Shown here piece after piece: positions 58,271-64,000 of a DNA stretch of 64,000 nt. Made by a program: the position numbers and the translations under genes. This DNA is from Rana temporaria (Eukaryota > Chordata > Amphibia > Anura > Ranidae): the NCBI RefSeq assembly GCF_905171775.1, contig NC_053490.1, positions 522,159,022 through 522,223,021 of the forward strand. Direction: 5' to 3'. How positions within the stretch are numbered: the stretch's first letter is position 1; the number at the start of each line of letters is the position of its first letter. Below the pieces are notes generated by a model. That model was not told where the DNA came from. It did no database searches and worked only from the letters and a program-made list of their open reading frames with translations.

Positions 58271-58370
58271 TATATGTTTAGAAAAATCGGAGAAGTTGTT
58301 TCAGCAGATGGCGTCATTCCAAAGGAGGATTTTAAAACGCAAGAAAAATCATACAGTCCACATGCTCAAG
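58271..58370 (+). pseudogene. Ginger/KRBA2-like gene, exon before Ulp1 domain
   Basis: Reads FRKIGEVVSADGVIPKEDF and ends SPHAQ plus one base before a gtatgc donor. That phase is the one the exon at 59301 needs. Confidence 0.5.
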
Positions 58371-58389
58371 GTATGCTCAACAAAAGTAC

Positions 58390-59248
58390 TTTGCGATTTG
58401 GCACAGCGTCGATTTAACTGACAATTGCGCGGTCGTGCGACATGGCTCCCAAACAAAATTGACGACCTTCTTTTCCCACAAACAGAGCTTTCTTTTGGTG
58501 TAATTTGATCTCCTCTGCGGTTTTTTTTTTTGCGCTATAAACAAAAATAGAGCGACAATTTTGAAAAAAAATGCAATATTTTTTTATTTTTGCTGTAATA
58601 AATGTCCCCAAAAATATATATATATTTTTTTTACAGTTTAGGCCAATACGTATTCTTGGTGAAAAAAAAATCGCAATAAACGTTTATTGATTGGTTTGTG
58701 CAAAAGTTATAGCATCTACAAAATCGGTAGTTTTATGGCATTATTATTATTATTTTTTACTAGTAATGGCGGAGATCAGCGATTTTTATCGTGACTGTGA
58801 CAATATGGCGGACACTTTTGACGCCATTTTGGGACCATTGTCATTGATGCAGCAAGCAGTGCTATAAAAATGCACTGATTACTGTAAAAATTACACTGGC
58901 TGTAAAGAGGTTAACCAGAAGGGGGCGCTGAAGGAGTTAAGTGTGTCCTAGGGAGTGCTTTTAACTGTAGGGAGGGTGGGCTATGTGTAACACTGATCAC
59001 CGCTCCCGATTACAGGGATCAGTGTCCTGTCACTAGGAAGAATGGGAAAATGCTTGTTTACATCAGCATTTCCCTGTTCTTCCCGTCCGTAAGACGTAAG
59101 CAGGTATCCCCGCGGTCGGACTCACGGAGCTCGGTGGCGTGCGCGCCCACAATGACGCATCTTAAAGGGGACGTACAGGTATGTCTATCTGCCCAGCCGT
59201 GCCATTGTGCCGACTTATATCATCATGCGCTCGTCCTTAAGCGGTTAA
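58390..59248. mobile_element. TTAACCACTT element g (5'-truncated)
   Basis: Begins within the family (TTTGCGATTTGGCAC...) and ends GTCCTTAAGCGGTTAA. It fills most of the intron between 58370 and 59301. Confidence 0.75.
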
Positions 59249-59300
59249 TGCGTTAATATGTTCTTCTTCTAAAAATAAATAATTTACTTTCCTTTTATAG

Positions 59301-59419
59301 TTGCACTGGAGATATGGAGAAACATAACAGGACATATACTTATGTCAAAATTTGGTCTATATTCCATTTTTAACAATCATATCCTTGGTCCTAAACCAGG
59401 AAATGAGCTGGAAAGCCAA
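59301..59419 (+). pseudogene. Ulp1-like protease exon 1
   Basis: Acceptor ccttttatag, donor gtgagt. Codes VALEIWRNITGHILMSKFGL...NNHILGPKPGNELESQ, phase-matched on both sides. This lies just before the INAY strand-helix of C48 (SUMO-protease-like) domains found at the C-terminus of some integrase-type transposons. Confidence 0.65.
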
Positions 59420-59537
59420 GTGAGTTATTTGAAAATTTTTGGTTAATTGATAATTCACTAACACTAGCATGTTTTAAGCGCATGCTTTTTGGATTTATTT
59501 TGATTATGGTTTTACTCTCATAATATTGTTTTTGCAG

Positions 59538-59663
59538 ATCATAAATGCCTACATCTGTTTATTGGTGGCAAACTTTAACAAAAAGTTAACAAAAAAAGCA
59601 TGTCAGATTAACACGTATGCAATGAGCAATATATGGCAAGGAAAACCCCCAGCATTAAGAAAG
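59538..59663 (+). pseudogene. Ulp1-like protease exon 2 (IINAYICLLV)
   Basis: 42 intact codons between acceptor tttttgcag and donor gtaatt. IINAYICLLVANFNKK and NTYAMSNIWQGKPPALRK match the family pattern (V/I)INAYLxLL ... MxxIWxGK. No stop in this exon. Confidence 0.72.
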
Positions 59664-59735
59664 GTAATTAACAATGTTCTATTTTCTCCATAAAATGTTG
59701 CAAAAAATGTATGTTAACTAATTTTTGTTTATGTA

Positions 59736-60151
59736 TTAAAGTGGTTGTAAACCCACTTTTTTTACTTTTGCCTACAGGTAAGCCTTATTATAGGTATAAA
59801 GAATATCTCCTAAACCTGTACGGTTTAGGAGATATTCCCCTCGCAATGCGCCGCTGATTGCAGCGGCGCATGCGCAGGGGGGATCCTCGGCTGAAGGGCC
59901 GACCCCGCCGACCCATGCCGGAAAGGAAACCTCCTGCGCATGCGTGACGTCATCGCCGCTCCAGCCAATCACAGCGCTGGAGCGGTGATACCCGGAAGAC
60001 GCGCTCGGCGTGGACCAGGTAAGTTCCCTACCTCGTTCCGAGGTAAGTATTTCAAAATGAGCTAATATGCGGTGCATACTAGCTCATTATGGCTTTTGCC
60101 TTGCAGGTGCAAGAAAAAAAAAAAGTATTTGCGGGTTTACAACCGCTTTAA
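59736..60151. mobile_element. T2-type MITE
   Basis: TTAA at 59736 and 60148. Ends AAAGTGGTTGTAAACCC and GGGTTTACAACCGCTTT. Inserted directly before the next Ulp1 exon's acceptor, leaving about 8 nt of polypyrimidine-poor sequence. Confidence 0.9.
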
Positions 60152-60159
60152 CTTTGCAG

Positions 60160-60225
60160 ATAATCATTTCTAATTTTAATGTGTTGATTGAAGCTGTCAA
60201 TTAGTCGCATCATTGGACATTATTG
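60160..60225 (+). pseudogene. Ulp1-like protease exon 3 (catalytic His, in-frame stop)
   Basis: Acceptor actttgcag, donor gtaaga, phase 0. Reads NVLIEAVN, TAG stop (60202-60204), then SHHWTLL. The HW pair corresponds to the catalytic histidine of C48 proteases (normally xxNxxxHWxLxV). The stop immediately before it means the protease cannot be completed. Confidence 0.68.
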
Positions 60226-60272
60226 GTAAGAAATTTTCAGTGGATTTTTAAATAAAGGTATTACCATATATA

Positions 60273-60837
60273 CTCGAGTATAAGCCGAGGCACCTAATTT
60301 TACCACAAAAAAATGGGAAAACGTATTGACTCGAGTATAAGCCTAGGGTGTCCATGTCCATGCCTCACTGTGTCCATGTCCATGCCTCACTGAGTCCATG
60401 CCTTACTGTCCGTGACTAGACTTACATTTAACATGGGAGTATATAGAAGGGGTTCCCGGCTTTGAAAAATCAGTGCTCCCTGGCCGTAGATCCCCTAAAC
60501 AGCAAACTTTGCACACTAGTAGAGAAGAACTGGGGCTGCATGTTTCCCTGTCTAGGGGACCTATGGCCGGCCAGTACCGGGTCCCCGAAATGACCGTTTA
60601 ATATGGGAGTCTATGAAAGGGGTGCCCGACTTTGAAAAATGTTGCTCCCCGGCCGTAGGTCCCACACACGGCAAACTTTGCACACTTGTAGAGGAGAACT
60701 TGGGGTCCAGGGGACCGCCGGCCGGTATCGGGTCCCCAAAGTTCGGTTAGATTAAGCGCAAAAAGGCAAGGGGGACATTTTCAACGCAAAAAAATGTGCT
60801 GAAAAACTCGACTTATACTCGAGTATATACGGTATAT
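60273..60837. mobile_element. MITE (TATACTCGAGTATAAGCC)
   Basis: Ends ACCATATATACTCGAGTATA and TATACTCGAGTATATACGGT. Partial relatives occur near 42300-42395. Confidence 0.8.
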
Positions 60838-61096
60838 ATGCAACATCCAACACTTGACATTTTTCCAGTCTTCGGAGTGTTTCTTGGAAACAATTAAATA
60901 TTTTTTCTATTTCGTTTAAAATGGCTTTTAAATCCATTACACCTCAGACATATCTCCCACACTCTACTACTACGATATCATATGCAATAGAAGAGAAATA
61001 CAGTATAGACTGGGAGGTTTCATATATCTAGGGAGGCATGATTCATGTATTTATTTGCTGTTGCTATTTCTCACAATGATCTACAATATTGCAATA

Positions 61097-62806
61097 TTAA
61101 CCACTTCCTTACTGGGCACTTAAACCCCCTTCCTGCCCAGAGGACTTTTTGCGATTCGGCACTGCGTCACTTTAACTGACAATTGCGCAGTCGTGCGACG
61201 TGGCTCCCAAACAAAATTGACGTCCTTTTTTCCCCGCAAATAGAGGGCCAAATCTTCAAAGGAGATACGCAGGCGGAACTGCTGTTCAGCCTGCGTATCC
61301 CTGTGCCTATCTTTGGAAACGATCCTCAGAAGGATTTTTCCAAAGATAGGCATAAGATCTGACATCTGTAATAGACTTACACTGTCGGATCTTAGGATGC
61401 AGTACCGCATCCGCCGCTGGGGACTTAGGCAGATCCACAAAGCTTTTTAGCTTTGTGTTTTCTGCGTAAGTTACGTTTTGCATGCGTAAAATTAGGGATG
61501 CTTTTACAAGGCCTAAACTGTTTAGACCTTGTAAAAACAAACCTTTTTTTCGATCGCCGCGTTTTTTTTTAAATTTCAAATGTTTTTTCCCGGCGCGTAT
61601 TTTTTTTTTTTTACCCGACGCAACTTTATTGTCCCGTCGCGATCCACAAAGCCCGGCGTAAAGTATGTTCGCGCGATGCACGTCTGGAAAAATTACGTCA
61701 CACGCATGCGCCGAACGTCCGGCGCGGGAGCGCGCCTCATTTAAATAGGAATCGCCCCCTCGATCAGACGACCGCCTTGCGACGGAGGCACTTGGGTTAC
61801 ACGGCGTGTAATTTCTAGGTAAGTGCTTTGTGGATCGGGCACTTAGGTAGAAATTTAACGCCTGTGTAACTTAACTGCTGAAAGTTAAGTTAGGCAGGTT
61901 TTTTGAGAATTTGGCCCAGAGATTTCTTTTGGTGGTATTTGATCACCTCTGCGGTTTTTATTTTTTGCGCTATAAACAAAAATAGAGCGACAATTTTGAA
62001 AAAAAATTAATAAATTTTACTTGTTGCTATAATAAATAGCTACATTTTTTTTTCTTAATTTTTTTTTATCCTCAGTCTAGGCCGATAAGTATTCTACATA
62101 TTTTTAGTAAAAAAAAAAAAACGCAATAAGCGACTGGTTTGCGCAAAAGTTATAGCGCCTACAAAATAAGGGACAGAATTATTATTTTTTATTACTTATT
62201 TTTTACTAGTAATGGCAGCGATCTGCGATTTTTATTGCGACTGCGACATTATGGCGGACACATCGGACACTTTTGACACATTTTTGGTACCATTCACATT
62301 TATACTGCAATCAGTGCTAAAAAAAATATGCACTAATTACTGTATAAATGTGACTGGCAGGGAAGGGGTTAACACTAGGGGGTGAGGAAGGGGTTAAATG
62401 TATTCCCTATATAGTGTTCTAACTGTGGGGGAAGGGGGGTGACTGGGGGGGGGGGTGACCGATCTGTGTCCCTATGTACAAGAGACACAGATCGGTCTCC
62501 TCTCTCCCTGACAGCACCGCTGTCTGTGAGAGCCGGCAATGAGAAATGATCTCATATGTAAACATATGAGATCATCTCTCATTGGCCGCACAGATGGCCT
62601 AGCAAACGGCCACTCCGATTGGCCGTTCACGGCGATCTGTGATTGGCTGTGTCCAAGGGACACGGCCAGCACAGAAGTTCCCCGCTGCGCGCTCGGGAGC
62701 ATGCGCGGGGAACGCGGAAAGGGGCGGACGTCAAATGACGGCGCCCCAGAGAAGTAGAACCACCCTGCGGCCGTATATAGTCGTACGGCCGTCGGGAAGT
62801 GGTTAA
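61097..62806. mobile_element. TTAACCACTT element f with nested MITE
   Basis: Starts TTAACCACTTCCTTACTGG and ends CGGGAAGTGGTTAA. A MITE with ends GGGCCAAATCTTC and GAATTTGGCCC and an AGA duplication occupies 61245-61917, splitting the aaatagag/ctttcttttggtgg block of the host repeat. Confidence 0.85.
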
Positions 62807-62970
62807 TACATTCAGTTAAATGTTCATTGTATATCCTATCCTTTTCTCTTTGTTCTTGCTGTAATTATCATATTGTTAAATACAATAAAACCCAAGGCAT
62901 TGGAAAGTATTCCAATAATTTTGGGAAAATCTACATAATGTAATATTTAATGTTTCATTTTTTTAACTAG

Positions 62971-63041
62971 GCTATTTACCCATAAAAAAGCCATTGGGTG
63001 AAAAAATAGAAGACATCAGAAAATGCCAAAATGTAACTAGG
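62971..63041 (+). pseudogene. Ulp1-like protease exon 4 (PLGEKIEDIRKC)
   Basis: Acceptor tttttaactag, donor gtaaga; codes YLPIKKPLGEKIEDIRKCQN VTR. Family proteins carry (D/N)PLGExxxxIxxCxxVTR here, the region of the catalytic Asp, which is replaced by Lys-Lys in this copy. The start phase requires one more exon between 60225 and 62971, which I did not find. Confidence 0.68.
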
Positions 63042-63114
63042 GTAAGATTACTTTAAAAATGTAAGATATTGAAAAAATGTATTTGATTTAAAGAAGCCTT
63101 TTGGGTTACTTTAA

Positions 63115-64000
63115 AGTGGTTGTAAAGCACAAAAAAGAAAACAAATCCCGTAAAAGGCATAATGAGCTAGTATGCATCGCATACTAGCTCATTATGAAAT
63201 ACTTACCTTAGATCAGTGGTTCTCAACCTATCTAGTGCCGTGATCCCTTGATAAAATTTCCCAAGTTGTAGGGACCCCTAACTAGGTGTGCAACGGATCA
63301 AAAAAATCACGGATCGGATCTATCCTCGGATCAGGAGTCACGGATCGGATCATTTTCGGATCGGCAAAAAAAAAATAAGCCAAATCTTTTTACACCCACC
63401 TAATCACTATCATTACTCCGGTGTCACCCCCCTCCACCCTGGCGTCACCCCCCTCCACTCTGGTGTACAGACATGCTCCCCAGGTGATGGTGTAGCTCCT
63501 ACCTGCAGGTGCAGAGCTCACCGAGATGCTGTCTCCACATGTCTGCAGGCAGTTCCGGGTCTGTAGTGAGCGCGCTGAGGCGGGGAGGCGTGTCACGCTG
63601 TGCTCTGACAAGCACACGGGGGTGGAGCAAGATGGCCGCCGCTCCGGAGCTAGGCCTAAGCCGGGGACTTTCCTACGGCCGAGGCTCCGGAGTGCTCTGC
63701 TCCGGAGCCTCCGGAGTTATTTCCATGTTCGCAGGCTTCGTCGCTGTGATTGACCGGAGCCGCGATGATGTCACTCCCACACGGCAGCCGCCAGTCATGG
63801 CACTGGCCCTGAAGAAATGGCACGAGCAGCCGTTTCTTCAGTGCGCATGTGCCGATGACGTCAGCGCAAGTGTATATGGTAAATGTCTCCTAAACCCTAG
63901 TTTTTCTACATATGATTACTCTACAATAAATTTTTAAAAGGTTTTACACAATCGAGGCATCCCTTTTGTCTCTTCATGTACATGTGATCATCATTATTGC
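63115..64000. other. Window end: repeats only
   Basis: A T2-like end (TTTAAAGTGGTTGTAAAGC), a hAT-like terminus CAGTGGTTCTCAACCT at about 63214, a second one TAGGTGTGCAACGGATC at about 63282, and GC-rich sequence at 63550-63850. No exon recognised; the Cys-containing end of the Ulp1 domain was not seen. Confidence 0.5.

Noticed and set aside
59301..63041. That the Ulp1-like exons are a functional SENP gene
   Set aside because: In-frame stop before the catalytic His, missing connecting exon and no Cys box seen; more consistent with a pseudogene.

Overview
This is a piece of a large, repeat-saturated vertebrate genome, most likely an anuran amphibian (probably a ranoid frog). The evidence is one multi-exon vertebrate gene with long repeat-filled introns, together with TTAA-flanked T2/Kolobok-type MITEs, hAT MITEs, Tc1/mariner copies, a DIRS retrotransposon and long AT microsatellites. 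The species call is inference. There are no bacterial-type operons or CRISPR arrays.

The host gene is MAEL (Maelstrom), the germline HMG-box/RNase H-fold protein of the piRNA pathway. It lies on the minus strand from 38504 (ATG) to 3598 (stop). I could place 13 coding exons; every junction is GT-AG and every reading phase matches. They give 1251 nt and 416 codons plus stop, close to the roughly 430 residues of mammalian MAEL. The introns carry most of the window's mobile DNA. A 1.8-kb minisatellite starts about 9 nt after the exon 2 donor. The MAEL 5' end and proximal promoter (paired CACGTG boxes, an E2F-like site, MYB-type sites) are partly duplicated 1.14 kb upstream.

Region by region: 1-3.6 kb is repeats downstream of MAEL. 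3.6-38.5 kb is MAEL with intronic T2 MITEs, TTAACCACTT-type inverted-repeat elements, hAT MITEs, two solo LTRs and three Tc1-like copies. 38.5-42 kb is the MAEL promoter, its duplicate, and 21-22-bp tandem arrays interrupted by an L2-like LINE tail. 42-44.2 kb is MITEs.

From 44.3 to 63.0 kb, plus strand, lie scattered exon-like pieces of a second locus. It resembles a Ginger/KRBA2-type integrase gene fused to a Ulp1-like (C48) cysteine protease. It has frameshifts and an in-frame stop, and a DIRS element plus several MITEs sit inside it. It looks like a fossil transposon or a dead domesticated gene.

The DIRS element (about 46.07-53.37 kb) is nearly complete: inverted terminal repeats, internal complementary region, gag-like ORF1, RT/RNase H and tyrosine recombinase. 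ORF1 appears to start in a spliced leader exon and is split by a 1869-bp hAT element with a perfect 8-bp target duplication. The DIRS itself sits inside an older inverted-repeat element whose other copy is at about 1.7-2.2 kb. The nesting gives a readable relative history of insertions around a gene whose product helps silence transposons.
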